This document shows, one piece after another, positions 42,412-51,371 of a stretch of DNA of 64,000 nucleotides. A program made the translations under genes and the position numbers. Below the pieces are notes generated by a model. It was not told where the DNA came from. It made no database searches and worked only from the letters and a program-made list of their open reading frames with translations. Position 1 is the stretch's first letter. The number at the start of each line of letters is the position of its first letter. The DNA comes from Alistipes sp. (GTDB taxonomy: Bacteria > Bacteroidota > Bacteroidia > Bacteroidales > Rikenellaceae): positions 62,001 to 126,000 of the forward strand of contig JAFSDP010000012.1 in NCBI GenBank assembly GCA_017436185.1, given 5' to 3'.

Positions 42412-43020
42412 TTAGAAGATGTAACCTATCAGCACAAACGACCCGATGAGCAACACCGTAAAGGCGATGGCCAGCAGGTTGAAATACTTGTCGATGAAGA
42501 CCTTAATCGGGGCACCGAATTTCCAAATCAACCCTGCAATCAGGAAGAAACGCAGACCACGCGAGATGATCGAGGCGATGATGAACATCACAAAGTTGAT
42601 ATGGAACAGACCGCCCGAAATGGTGAAGAGCTTGTAGGGCAGGGGAGTAAAGCCCGCCGTAAAGACAATCCAGAAGTTGTACTTATCGTAGAGAGCGCCC
42701 ACCTCCTGAAAGGCCTCCACCGAGAAGACGTGCGCAAAGAAGAACTGCGCCAAAGCCGTATATTCGCCCGAGGGGGTCTGCCATGCGAGATATCCGATGG
42801 CATAACCTGCCATAGCACCCAAAATTGAGCCTGCGGTACAAATCGTAGCGAAACGGAACGAACGGGTCACCGCACCCAGGCAGAGGGCAATGAGCAACAC
42901 ATCGGGCGGAATGGGAAAGAAACTCGACTCGGCAAAGGCGAACAGAAAGAGCGCCAATGCCCCCCAGCGTGAGTTACCCCACGACAACATCCAATCATAT
43001 AAGCGTTTGATGATATTCAT
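42412..43020 (-). CDS. YqaA/DedA-family membrane protein
   Basis: The 202-residue protein has four to six membrane segments and the SNARE-associated/DedA features: FAFAESSFFPIPPDVLL (acid plus Pro cluster), GAMAGYAIGYLAW, and FTAGFTPLPYKLFTISGG near residue 125. DedA proteins are probable lipid (undecaprenyl phosphate or phospholipid) flippases at the inner membrane. It is 20 nt downstream of the S41 protease gene. Confidence 0.9.
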   Translation of the reverse strand: MNIIKRLYDWMLSWGNSRWGALALFLFAFAESSFFPIPPDVLLIALCLGAVTRSFRFATICTAGSILGAMAGYAIGYLAWQTPSGEYTALAQFFFAHVFSVEAFQEVGALYDKYNFWIVFTAGFTPLPYKLFTISGGLFHINFVMFIIASIISRGLRFFLIAGLIWKFGAPIKVFIDKYFNLLAIAFTVLLIGSFVLIGYIF

Positions 43021-43040
43021 CGTTCAAAAATGTTAAATCG

Positions 43041-44558
43041 CTATTTTTCAAAATGTTTCAAGGCCTCGACGTAACTCTCGTTCAAGGCTGGATTAACCAC
43101 CCGGTAGAAGCCTTCGATGCCGTAGAGTCGTTGTGCCAGGTGGGCCTTCACGAGGGTCAAAATCCAATGACGGGAACGTTCAAACTGCTCGTCATTGTAC
43201 TTTACACCCGCCTTTTCGGCCGCAGCAACCAATGCCGAAACAATCCCTTCCGAAGGGGCATAATCTGCCAAAAAGGCCTCCAAGGTGGGGTAGTTGTGCA
43301 GGAGCACATTGCGCTCTTTGTCGAGCCAATCGGCGACGGTCTGCGTCAAGACACCCCGACGCATCAGTTGGGCGTAATACTCCGTATAGCCCGTGGTGTC
43401 GGCCTGTACCTCCACATCGGGTCGCACGCCACCGCCGCCATAGATTTTGCGTCCACGTTTCAGCGTACGGTAGTGGGGCGTTGCGTCGGTAATCGAGTCG
43501 GTGTAGCCACGCAGGTTGTCGAGGTAATACTCCCGACGTTCTCCGTTGGTATAGGGGCGTTGAATAGCTCGGCCCGCAGGGGTGTGGTATTGCGAAATGG
43601 TGAGTCGCATTGCCGATCCGTCACCCAACGGCAACTGTCGTTGTACCAACCCTTTACCAAAACTGCGACGACCAATGATGGTGGCTCGGTCCCAATCCTG
43701 CAACGCACCGGCGACAATCTCCGAAGCCGAGGCAGATTGGCCGTCGATGAGCACCACCACCTCACCTGTCAGCATTCTTCCGTCGTTGCGGGCGTAGAAT
43801 TTACGCTCATCGGTGCGTCCTTTGGTGGTCAAAAGCAGCGACCCTTTTGGCAGGAAAAACTCCGCCAACCCCAACGCCTGGTCCAACAATCCGCCGCCAT
43901 TGCCTCGCAAGTCGAGTATCAGACGACGTGGTGCGCCCAGCCGTTCATAGGCAGCGGCAAACTCCTCGACCGTCGTACGGCCAAAGCGGCTCAGTTTGAT
44001 ATAACCCACCCGAGAGGTAGCCATATAGGCGGCATCAACCGTGTGGAGGGGAATTTTGGCACGAGTCAGCCAAAACTCCAACGGCGTTTCGCTACCTCGT
44101 CGTACCACCTCGACACGCACCCGACTGCCCACCTCGCCACGCAGGTGCTTCACGACATCTTGTTGAGTAAACCCTACGGCACGCAGTGTGTCGATTTTCA
44201 CGATACGGTCACCGGCCAGCATCCCCACCGACTCGGCTGGGCCACCCACCACAACCGCCATCACGGTGATGGTGTCACGGTTGATTTGGTACTCGACGCC
44301 AATGCCGCCAAATTCGCCCTCGATGACCACCTCGGTGCTCTTCATCTCCTCCTTCGTCAGGTAGGCAGAGTGGGGGTCCAACCCCTCCAACAAGCCCCGA
44401 ATGGCATCATCGGTCAGTCGTTCGACATTGACCGTGTCGAGGTACATCTGCTCCACAGTGCGGTAGGCACGCAACAACTTTTGCAGTTGGCGCACCTCTT
44501 CTTGGGCCGAGGCCGTAAGCCCCACCAAAAGGGCGCAAAGCAGTAGCAGACGACGCAT
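43041..44558 (-). CDS. S41-family carboxy-terminal processing protease
   Basis: The 505-residue exported protease has a signal peptide (LLLLCALLVGLTASA), a PDZ domain (about 80-165, GEFGGIGVEY onward), and the S41 catalytic core: LDLRGNGGGLLDQA (217-230), the SASASE Ser block (275-280) and the Lys of SFGKGLVQ (302). A C-terminal extension of about 120 residues follows. It cleaves periplasmic proteins at their C-termini. It follows hisS by 11 nt. Confidence 0.94.
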   Translation of the reverse strand: MRRLLLLCALLVGLTASAQEEVRQLQKLLRAYRTVEQMYLDTVNVERLTDDAIRGLLEGLDPHSAYLTKEEMKSTEVVIEGEFGGIGVEYQINRDTITVMAVVVGGPAESVGMLAGDRIVKIDTLRAVGFTQQDVVKHLRGEVGSRVRVEVVRRGSETPLEFWLTRAKIPLHTVDAAYMATSRVGYIKLSRFGRTTVEEFAAAYERLGAPRRLILDLRGNGGGLLDQALGLAEFFLPKGSLLLTTKGRTDERKFYARNDGRMLTGEVVVLIDGQSASASEIVAGALQDWDRATIIGRRSFGKGLVQRQLPLGDGSAMRLTISQYHTPAGRAIQRPYTNGERREYYLDNLRGYTDSITDATPHYRTLKRGRKIYGGGGVRPDVEVQADTTGYTEYYAQLMRRGVLTQTVADWLDKERNVLLHNYPTLEAFLADYAPSEGIVSALVAAAEKAGVKYNDEQFERSRHWILTLVKAHLAQRLYGIEGFYRVVNPALNESYVEALKHFEK

Positions 44559-44569
44559 CAGGGGGGGGA

Positions 44570-45913
44570 TTATTTCAGCAGTGCTGCCAACTCACCGAAG
44601 GCCACCTTCTGCTGCTCGCCCGTAGCCATATTCTTCACCGTAGCCACCTCCTCGGCCAACTCCTGCGAGCCGATGATGACCACGTAGGGAATCTGACGAC
44701 GGTTGGCGTACTCCATCTGTTTCTTCATCTTGGCGGCTTCGGGGTAGATCTCGACGGCAATATCCTCCTGACGCAACTGACGCAGCAGACGCAACGAAGC
44801 AATCTCCTCGTCGCCGCCCAGGTTGAGGAAGATGGCTCGGGTCGAAGAGTTCAACTCCTCGGGGAAGAGTCCCAGACCGAGCATCACATCGTAGATGCGG
44901 TCGGCACCAAACGAGATACCCACACCCGATACATTCTGCAAGCCAAAGATGCCCGTCAGATTGTCGTAGCGACCACCGCCCGAGATCGAGCCGATGGCAA
45001 AATCGAGTGCCTTTACCTCGAAGATGGCGCCCGTGTAATAGTTCAAACCACGCGCCAACGAGAGATCCAACTCCACATTCAAATCAACACCCAGACGCTC
45101 GACGTGTCCCAGCACGGTTGTCATCTCGTCGAGACCTTTCAGGCCCTCCTCCGACGACGACAATACATCACGCAACGTATTGAGTTTCTCTACATTTGTG
45201 CCCTCCAACTGCAAAATGGGTTGAAGTCGCTCGATGGCCTCTTCCTCCAAACCGCGCTCACGCAACTCGGCCTTCACGTTGTCCAGACCAATCTTGTCGA
45301 GCTTATCGATGGCCACCGTAATATCCATCATCTTGTCGGCGTGACCGATGGTCTCGGCAATGCCGTAGAGGATTTTGCGGTTGTTCATCTTCAGCACCAC
45401 ACGGATGCCGAGCGCCTTGAATACACGCTCAACAATCTCGACCAGCTCCACCTCGCACAGCAGCGAACGGGTGCCGATGACATCGACATCGCACTGGTAA
45501 AACTCACGATAACGGCCCTTCTGCGGACGATCGGCACGCCATACAGGCTGCACCTGGTAACGCTTGAAGGGGAACGAAATCTCGTTCTGGTGCTGGACCA
45601 CATAGCGGGCAAAGGGGACCGTAAGGTCGTAGCGCAGACCCTTCTCCGAGATTTTCGAGGCCATACGCACCTCCTCGTCCGAAAGACCGGCGGCGTAGTC
45701 GCCCGAGTTAAGCACCTTGAAGAGGAGTTTGTCGCCCTCGTCGCCATACTTCCCCAACAGGGTCGAGAGGTTCTCCATCGAGGGGGTCTCGAGCGGGGCA
45801 TAGCCGTAGAGGCGGAAGACACGCTTAATGGTGTCGAAGATGTATTGGCGACGCATCATCTCGATGGGCGAGAAGTCACGCGTGCCCTTTGGAATGGACG
45901 GTTTTTGTGCCAT
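44570..45913 (-). CDS. hisS: Histidyl-tRNA synthetase
   Basis: The 447-residue class II synthetase has motif 1 GTRDFSP.. with [15 protein letters not shown], motif 2 ending YRAD-like [17 protein letters not shown], the His-binding [14 protein letters not shown], motif 3 GGRYDNLTG, and a C-terminal anticodon-binding domain. It charges tRNA-His. It heads the operon hisS-S41-DedA-aroE. Confidence 0.97.
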   Translation of the reverse strand: MAQKPSIPKGTRDFSPIEMMRRQYIFDTIKRVFRLYGYAPLETPSMENLSTLLGKYGDEGDKLLFKVLNSGDYAAGLSDEEVRMASKISEKGLRYDLTVPFARYVVQHQNEISFPFKRYQVQPVWRADRPQKGRYREFYQCDVDVIGTRSLLCEVELVEIVERVFKALGIRVVLKMNNRKILYGIAETIGHADKMMDITVAIDKLDKIGLDNVKAELRERGLEEEAIERLQPILQLEGTNVEKLNTLRDVLSSSEEGLKGLDEMTTVLGHVERLGVDLNVELDLSLARGLNYYTGAIFEVKALDFAIGSISGGGRYDNLTGIFGLQNVSGVGISFGADRIYDVMLGLGLFPEELNSSTRAIFLNLGGDEEIASLRLLRQLRQEDIAVEIYPEAAKMKKQMEYANRRQIPYVVIIGSQELAEEVATVKNMATGEQQKVAFGELAALLK

Positions 45914-45963
45914 ATCGGAAATTCAAAATTTAGAATGCAAAATTCAAAATGTTATTTCATACT

Positions 45964-46003
45964 CGATTTTATTTTTAGAGACGAAATATGCCCCATAAAA
46001 TCG
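45964..46003. repeat. 9-bp inverted repeat in the ettA-hisS gap
   Basis: CGATTTTAT (45964-45972) and ATAAAATCG (45995-46003) are perfect inverted arms 22 nt apart. Next to it are direct repeats of a TTCAAAATT-type sequence (45921-45950). It could be a weak AT-rich terminator for ettA or an operator; I see no decisive feature. Confidence 0.45.
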
Positions 46004-46010
46004 AAATCGC

Positions 46011-47684
46011 TTACTCGACCAATTTTTTGTACTTTACACGCTTGGGGGTGGTATCCTGCCCCTGTGCCTTCTTCCAAGCCTCGTACTCCGAGTAGCTACC
46101 CTCGAAATAGACCACCTTCGAGTCGCCCTCGAACGAGAGGATGTGGGTAGCAATACGGTCGAGGAACCAACGGTCGTGCGAGATAACTACGGCGCAACCT
46201 GCGAAGTGCTCAAGACCCTCCTCCAAGGCACGCAGCGTATTTACGTCGATGTCGTTGGTCGGCTCATCAAGCAGCAGCACGTTGCCCTCCTCTTTCAAAG
46301 CAAGGGCCAGGTGGAGACGGTTGCGCTCACCACCCGACAACATACCGCACTTCTTCTCTTGATCGGCACCCGAGAAGTTGAAACGACCCACATAGGCACG
46401 GGCATTAACCTGACGGTTGCCGAGCGTAATGAGATCCATACCGCCCGAGATTACCTCATAGACCGTCTTCTCGGGGTCAATCGACTTATGCTGCTGATCC
46501 ACATAGGCCAACTTAACCGTCTCACCCACACGGAAGCTGCCGCTGGTGGGGGTGTCGAGGCCCATAATCATACGAAACAACGTGGTCTTACCCGTACCGT
46601 TGGCACCAATCACACCCACAATGCCTGCGGGGGGCAGCGAGAAGTTCAGCCCCTCGTAGAGTACACGGTCGCCAAAGGCCTTCGTTACGTCGTGGGCCTC
46701 GATCACGATGTCGCCCAGACGGGGACCGTTGGGGATGTAGATCTCCAGACGCTCCTCCTTCTGCTTGGCATCCTCGCCGAGCATCTTTTCGTAGGCCGAC
46801 AGACGGGCCTTCGACTTGGCGTGACGGCCTGCGGGCGACATACGCACCCACTCCAACTCACGCTCCAGGGTCTTGCGACGCTTCGACTCCTGCTTCTCCT
46901 CCATCGCCATACGGGTGGTCTTCTGCTCCAACCAGCCCGAGTAGTTGCCCTTCCAGGGGATACCCTCGCCACGATCGAGCTCGAGAATCCAACCGGCTAC
47001 GTTATCCAGGAAATAACGGTCGTGGGTTACGGCAATGACCGTACCCTTGTACTGCTGCAGGTGTTGCTCCAACCAGTCAATCGACTCGGCGTCGAGGTGG
47101 TTGGTAGGCTCATCCAGCAGCAACACATCGGGCTGCTGCAACAGCAGACGGCACAGTGCCACACGACGACGCTCACCACCCGACAGAACGGCTACCGACT
47201 GGTCGCCATCGGGGCAGCGCAGGGCATCCATCGCACGGTTCAGCACCTGATCCAACTCCCAACCATTGACGTGGTCAATCTGCTCGTACAGCTCACCCTG
47301 ACGCTCGATGAGGGCATTCATCTCATCGTCCGACATCGGCTCGCAGAGCTTCATATTGATCTCCTCGTACTCCTTCATCAAGGCTACCGTGGCGGCACAG
47401 CCCTCCTCGACCACCTCACGAACGGTCTTGGCATCATCGAGTTTAGGTTCCTGCTCGAGGTAACCTACCGAGTAGCCGGGCGAAAATACCACCTCGCCCT
47501 CGAAGTTCTTGTCCAATCCTGCGATGATCTTCATCAGGGTCGATTTACCCGAGCCATTCATACCCACGATACCGATTTTGGCACCGTAGAAGAACGAGAG
47601 GTAGATGTTGTTCAACACCCGCTTCTGATTGGTGAAGGTCTTGCTGACCCCGACCATTGAAAAGATAATTTTTTCGTCTGCCAT
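46011..47684 (-). CDS. ettA: ABC-F protein, energy-dependent translational throttle EttA
   Basis: The 557-residue soluble protein has two ABC cassettes and no membrane domain: Walker A GMNGSGKST and GANGTGKTT, signatures LSGGERRRVAL and LSGGERNRLHL, Walker B LLLDEPTNHLD and LLLDEPTNDID, with an arm subdomain in the first cassette and a linker containing RMSPAGRHAKSKARLSAYE. This size and linker fit EttA, which binds the ribosomal E site and gates translation by ATP/ADP ratio, rather than an antibiotic-resistance ABC-F. Confidence 0.94.
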   Translation of the reverse strand: MADEKIIFSMVGVSKTFTNQKRVLNNIYLSFFYGAKIGIVGMNGSGKSTLMKIIAGLDKNFEGEVVFSPGYSVGYLEQEPKLDDAKTVREVVEEGCAATVALMKEYEEINMKLCEPMSDDEMNALIERQGELYEQIDHVNGWELDQVLNRAMDALRCPDGDQSVAVLSGGERRRVALCRLLLQQPDVLLLDEPTNHLDAESIDWLEQHLQQYKGTVIAVTHDRYFLDNVAGWILELDRGEGIPWKGNYSGWLEQKTTRMAMEEKQESKRRKTLERELEWVRMSPAGRHAKSKARLSAYEKMLGEDAKQKEERLEIYIPNGPRLGDIVIEAHDVTKAFGDRVLYEGLNFSLPPAGIVGVIGANGTGKTTLFRMIMGLDTPTSGSFRVGETVKLAYVDQQHKSIDPEKTVYEVISGGMDLITLGNRQVNARAYVGRFNFSGADQEKKCGMLSGGERNRLHLALALKEEGNVLLLDEPTNDIDVNTLRALEEGLEHFAGCAVVISHDRWFLDRIATHILSFEGDSKVVYFEGSYSEYEAWKKAQGQDTTPKRVKYKKLVE

Positions 47685-47717
47685 ATGCTTCTTTTTATTA
47701 GTTTCTCTATTAAGCTA

Positions 47718-47725
47718 CAAAGGTA
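47718..47725 (-). promoter_or_regulatory. -7 box of ettA
   Basis: TACCTTTG on the minus strand, 33 nt upstream of the ATG. No clear -33 element. Confidence 0.5.
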
Positions 47726-47773
47726 GTAAAATTATTTAGAAATAGGCGAATGGAACCGAGCGAAAATGGCAAC

Positions 47774-47806
47774 AAAAAAGGAGCAACCCGCGATTGGAGT
47801 TGCTCC
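47774..47806 (-). terminator. Terminator of the rubrerythrin gene
   Basis: On the minus strand GGAGCAAC / GTTGCTCC (8 bp, 11-nt loop) is followed by TTTTTTG, just after the rubrerythrin stop. Confidence 0.78.
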
Positions 47807-47828
47807 CAAAAGAAATTGGTTGATTTTC

Positions 47829-48407
47829 TTAGTAATTCTGCTTCATCGGCTCGAAATACGACTGGGGGTGCAGACAGGCGGGGCAAGCCTTCGGAGCATC
47901 CTCGGCCTCGATGATGAAACCGCAGTTGCGGCACTGCCACCAGATCTTACCGTCGCGGTGGAAGAAGTCGCCATCGGTGATGCGGCTCAGCAGCTTCAGG
48001 TAGCGACGCTCGTGCTCGGCCTCGACCTTGGCGATGTTGCGGAAGGCGGCAGCCACTGCAGGGAAACCCTCCTCGTCGGCCGTATCGGCAAAGGCGGGGT
48101 AGAGCACATCCCACTCCTCGTTCTCGCCCTGGGCGGCAGCCAACAGATTCTCGGCCGTCGTGCCGATTTTACCGGCGGGGTAGGTGGCCGTAATCTCCAA
48201 ATCGCCACCCTCCAAGAACTTAAAGAAACGCTTGGCGTGCTCCTTCTCCTGCTCGGCCGTCTCCATAAAGAGGCCTGCAATCTGCTCGTAACCCTCCTTC
48301 TTGGCTACCGAAGCAAAAAACGTGTAACGGGTGCGTGCCTGGCTCTCACCGGCAAATGCCTTCAGCAGATTCTGCTCGGTCTTCGTACCTTTCAAACTCT
48401 TTTCCAT
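47829..48407 (-). CDS. Rubrerythrin
   Basis: The 192-residue product starts at the ATG complement of 48405-48407 (an upstream extension is rejected because it crosses the promoter). It has the four-helix diiron domain with ESQARTRYTFFA, ETAEQEKEHAKRFF and KVEAEHERRYLKLL Glu/His ligands, then a C-terminal rubredoxin-like [Fe(SCys)4] site CRNCG...CPAC. Rubrerythrin reduces hydrogen peroxide in anaerobes. Monocistronic, with strong promoter and terminator. Confidence 0.96.
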   Translation of the reverse strand: MEKSLKGTKTEQNLLKAFAGESQARTRYTFFASVAKKEGYEQIAGLFMETAEQEKEHAKRFFKFLEGGDLEITATYPAGKIGTTAENLLAAAQGENEEWDVLYPAFADTADEEGFPAVAAAFRNIAKVEAEHERRYLKLLSRITDGDFFHRDGKIWWQCRNCGFIIEAEDAPKACPACLHPQSYFEPMKQNY

Positions 48408-48446
48408 AGTATTAGTTGTGTGTGTTATGGTGTTTATTTTCGTAGG

Positions 48447-48477
48447 CAAAGATAAGCGGTTTTTTCGAAAATCCAAC
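48447..48477 (-). promoter_or_regulatory. Promoter of rubrerythrin
   Basis: GTTG (48474-48477), a 19-nt spacer and TATCTTTG (48447-48454) on the minus strand. The ATG is 39 nt downstream of the -7 box. Confidence 0.7.
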
Positions 48478-48519
48478 ACACTTTTTAATCAAGAGTTTGT
48501 ATAGAGCCATAAAAAGGAT

Positions 48520-49563
48520 TTATACCCCTTTTTGGAGGTGTTGTTCGGTGTCTTGGCGGAAGGTGCGGTAGGCCGTACCGAGCGAAAGCGTGTCGGCAAC
48601 CGACAAGGGAAGAATTTGGTAACGATCCGCCTTATTGACCCAAACGGGCAACGCCTCGCTTTCGTAGCTTAAACGGCCATCGGGGTGTTTCGTAATACGG
48701 ATGCGGGCCAACAATCCGCCGTCGGTGTAGCGGCGACGCTGATTCGACACCAAATTACCCAACGAATAGAAGCAGACACGGGTCGAGTCGGCCTCGTAGG
48801 GTTGAACCACGTGGGGGTGGCTGCCGATGATAATATCGACCCCCCGGTCGTGCAGCCAACGAGCCATACGGCGTTGTTCCCGATTGGGCGTTCGTTCGTA
48901 TTCGATGCCCCAATGGACCAATGCCACCACCGCATCGGGGCGCAGGTGGGAGGCTGCCCTTAAATCGGCCTTCATCCGAGTGGTGTCCAATCGGCCGACC
49001 GCCATTCCGTCGGGCAGCGGCATTCCGTTCGTGCCGTAGGTGTAGTTCAACAACACCAATCGGATGGAGTCCCGTTCGACAATCAGCGGGCGAAAATCGT
49101 GCTTTGAACGGTAGAGCCCCAGGTGGCGCAGCCCGACACTATCAAGCGCCGCAAGGGTGGAGCGCACCCCCGAAGCCCCCATATCGAGGGCGTGGTTATT
49201 GGCCAATGCCACCACATCGACCCCGGCATCACGCATAGCGTGCGCCAACTCGGCAGGGGAGCGAAAGAGGGGATAACCCTGGTAAGGAGGACGAAAAGCG
49301 AGGGTTGTTTCGAGATTGAGTACCGTCAAATCCGCCTCCTCGAAGAGGGGTTTCAAGGCTGCGAAGGAGTGCGAAAAATCGTAGCCATCGGCGGTTTTTG
49401 CGGCCGAAAGTTGGGGTGTGTGGACCATCACATCACCTCCAAAAAGCAGGGTGATGGTGTGTGGCTCAACAGGCGTAGGTACAGGTTGTTGGGGTAGTGG
49501 TTGCTCGCTCTCGACACACGCTGCCAAGAGTACCATCACGCCATATAACCACCCGCCACGCAT
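48520..49563 (-). CDS. CapA/PgsA-family lipoprotein (poly-gamma-glutamate-type metallophosphatase fold)
   Basis: I start this at the ATG complement of 49561-49563, 7 nt after the DUF4491 stop; longer frames overlap that gene. The 347-residue product has a lipobox LAAC (MRGGWLYGVMVLLAAC), then a PGA_cap metallophosphoesterase-like domain: LLFGGDVMVHTPQL, NLETTLAFR, VALANNHALDMG, WGIEYERTPN, and GSHPHVVQPYE. Relatives take part in poly-gamma-glutamate capsule production, but many lone homologues have unknown substrates; no pgsB/C genes are nearby. Confidence 0.88.
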   Translation of the reverse strand: MRGGWLYGVMVLLAACVESEQPLPQQPVPTPVEPHTITLLFGGDVMVHTPQLSAAKTADGYDFSHSFAALKPLFEEADLTVLNLETTLAFRPPYQGYPLFRSPAELAHAMRDAGVDVVALANNHALDMGASGVRSTLAALDSVGLRHLGLYRSKHDFRPLIVERDSIRLVLLNYTYGTNGMPLPDGMAVGRLDTTRMKADLRAASHLRPDAVVALVHWGIEYERTPNREQRRMARWLHDRGVDIIIGSHPHVVQPYEADSTRVCFYSLGNLVSNQRRRYTDGGLLARIRITKHPDGRLSYESEALPVWVNKADRYQILPLSVADTLSLGTAYRTFRQDTEQHLQKGV

Positions 49564-49570
49564 CGCCGTA

Positions 49571-49885
49571 TTATGCTTTGCGTTGGCGCTTTGGGTTGGC
49601 CGGGAACCAGCCACGCTCAACACGTTTGCGCTGGTGGAACAGCTCGCCGATCGACCAGAGCGACGAGGCACCCCAGACGGCCAAAAGGGTCGAAAAGAAG
49701 ATATCGTGCACCATTACCGAGCCGACAATCGACATTAGGCCCATCACCAAAAAGACCCACCAACAGCCAACACCGAAATGGTATTCGCCCTTAATCACCA
49801 GCGGGTGAAAGAGTCCGATAATAAGAAATGTGGCCACACCAATGGCCAAGCCCGTCAGGTTATAAGTTGCTAAAAATTCCGTCAT
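49571..49885 (-). CDS. DUF4491-family membrane protein
   Basis: The 104-residue protein has three hydrophobic segments and the family pattern FLIIGLFHPLVIKGEYHFG, WWVFLVMGL, and C-terminal LWSIGELFHQRKRVERGWFP. Function unknown. It is cotranscribed with the CapA-like gene 7 nt downstream. Its -7 box ends 7 nt before the ATG, leaving almost no leader. Confidence 0.85.
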   Translation of the reverse strand: MTEFLATYNLTGLAIGVATFLIIGLFHPLVIKGEYHFGVGCWWVFLVMGLMSIVGSVMVHDIFFSTLLAVWGASSLWSIGELFHQRKRVERGWFPANPKRQRKA

Positions 49886-49892
49886 AGTGGTG

Positions 49893-49923
49893 CAAAAATA
49901 GTAAAAAACAAGAAAAGAGCAAA
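49893..49923 (-). promoter_or_regulatory. Promoter of DUF4491-CapA, overlapping the upstream terminator
   Basis: On the minus strand TTTG (49920-49923), a 19-nt spacer and TATTTTTG (49893-49900). The -33 element lies inside the terminator hairpin of the preceding gene. Confidence 0.65.
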
Positions 49924-49944
49924 GCGCTGTTTGCTTTGCTCTTT
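49914..49944 (-). terminator. Terminator of the DcaP-like porin gene
   Basis: A perfect 12-bp hairpin (49914-49925 and 49933-49944, 7-nt loop), followed on the minus strand by TCTTGTTTTTT. Confidence 0.85.
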
Positions 49945-49966
49945 CGATTTGCCGACGTTAGGTCGG

Positions 49967-51286
49967 TTAGAAGTTGTATTGCAGCTCCAGATTGACACGG
50001 TTGGCGTGATTCTTTACGGCATCCATATTTTTGCGTGAGCCGTAGAGATACTCGGCAGCGATGCGACAACGGGGCGTGAGGGCATAGAAAATGTTGCCAA
50101 AGATGTAGGTGCCCGTCTTGTACATATCGGCCGTCACATACTCCGTTTCACGCTCGAGGCTCACCATCGAGTAGCCACCCGAGACCCACATGCGGGGCGT
50201 GATATTGAACTGTGCAGCAGCCTGCCATCCCCACATCGGCAGCGTCTCAATCGACTCGCCATTCGTATTGCTGGGGACAAAGTCCAACCCCGAGCCGGTC
50301 AAATCCTGCAAGTAGGGGGTGATGCCACGTCCATAGACCCCATTCATAAAGAGGCGCATCCACGGAAAGACCCCAATCGTGCCACTCAACTGCACGCCCC
50401 ATCCAAAGAGGCTCTTGTTCTCATCGACCACCGCATTACGCACATAGAGCTGACGGAAGACGGCCGAAGCACGCAGGTGGCTATCACGATTCTCGCCCCA
50501 GGCCCATTGCAGGTAGATAGGAATATCGGGCACACGCTGGCGCATTTCGAGGTACTTTTGGTTGTAAGTACCCGACACCGAGGGCATCTCAAGGGCTACA
50601 CCCGCCTTCATTCGATCCTGCCAGAAGGGGAGTTCGTAGCGAATCATCGTGGCAAAGTTGAAATTGTAGGCGTTGGGACCCTGAAAGTCGATGGTCATCG
50701 GAGCCGCCTCCAGGTCGCAGAAGGTGGTCACATCACGACCCAGCGTCAGACCGAGCATCGAGACATAGGCCGAACGCAGGCGAGGCGTATAGCTCTTACC
50801 CGAGCCACCACGAAAGTCGCCGTCGATGTAGATGACCACCTGCCCCAACGTGTTGGTATTGGCAATACCTTTAATAAACACACGTGAGGTCGAGGCATCC
50901 ATCACCAACTGCTGACGGTTGTTGTAGTCGGCCGTCAGCGGAATGTCGTAGGGAACAAAGTCGATATTGTCGCTGATACCGTCGAAATCGTAGGCGGCAC
51001 GCAGGGCGACAAAACCGCCAATCGAGAAGGAGAAGTTGTTGTTGCGGGTGGCAAAGATAAATTGCGGATGGTGGCTTTGCTGGAAGCCTCGGCGGTGGGT
51101 GTCGATGTAATCCTGCGTAGCGCTATCCATCGTCTCCAGTCGCATACAGTTGCCATAGAGGGTATCGACCTCCTCGATGCCGATCAGATAGACGGTCGGC
51201 GAGTAGGTTTGGCCTTGCGCCCGATGAATGAAGAGGGTGCCGATGGCCATCAGCACAGCCCACAAGATGAGTCTTGGTGTTTTCAT
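49967..51286 (-). CDS. DcaP-like outer-membrane porin
   Basis: The start is taken at the ATG complement of 51284-51286 (a TTG two codons upstream is less likely). The 439-residue product has a signal peptide (MKTPRLILWAVLMAIGTLFIHRAQG), a short N-terminal helical stretch, and then a barrel with alternating strands: FSIGGFVALRAAYDFDGI, ASTSRVFIKGIANTNTLG, YVSMLGLTLGRDVTTF, ending VNLELQYNF with the terminal Phe of an outer-membrane protein. It resembles DcaP-family trimeric porins; substrate unknown (relatives pass dicarboxylates or sulbactam). Confidence 0.75.
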   Translation of the reverse strand: MKTPRLILWAVLMAIGTLFIHRAQGQTYSPTVYLIGIEEVDTLYGNCMRLETMDSATQDYIDTHRRGFQQSHHPQFIFATRNNNFSFSIGGFVALRAAYDFDGISDNIDFVPYDIPLTADYNNRQQLVMDASTSRVFIKGIANTNTLGQVVIYIDGDFRGGSGKSYTPRLRSAYVSMLGLTLGRDVTTFCDLEAAPMTIDFQGPNAYNFNFATMIRYELPFWQDRMKAGVALEMPSVSGTYNQKYLEMRQRVPDIPIYLQWAWGENRDSHLRASAVFRQLYVRNAVVDENKSLFGWGVQLSGTIGVFPWMRLFMNGVYGRGITPYLQDLTGSGLDFVPSNTNGESIETLPMWGWQAAAQFNITPRMWVSGGYSMVSLERETEYVTADMYKTGTYIFGNIFYALTPRCRIAAEYLYGSRKNMDAVKNHANRVNLELQYNF

Positions 51287-51344
51287 AAGCAAATGGTTTT
51301 TGAACTAAAAAAGTTTTCTTGCACCACTTTTGCAAGTTGTATGC

Positions 51345-51352
51345 CAAAAATA
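51345..51352 (-). promoter_or_regulatory. -7 box of the DcaP-like gene
   Basis: TATTTTTG on the minus strand, 58 nt upstream of the ATG. It lies 3 bp from the -7 box of the divergent phosphoesterase gene. Confidence 0.5.
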
Positions 51353-51355
51353 AGC

Positions 51356-51363
51356 TATCTTTG
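51356..51363 (+). promoter_or_regulatory. -7 box of the metallophosphoesterase gene, near-leaderless
   Basis: TATCTTTG, with the ATG only 8 nt downstream at 51372. TTTG at 51329-51332 is 23 nt upstream, slightly long for the usual spacer. Confidence 0.55.
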
Positions 51364-51371
51364 TGGCAGTG

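Noticed and set aside
49571..49671. A longer start for the CapA-like lipoprotein (up to 49671)
   Set aside because: It would overlap the DUF4491 coding region by about 100 nt and bury the lipoprotein signal; the ATG at 49563 gives a proper signal and lipobox.
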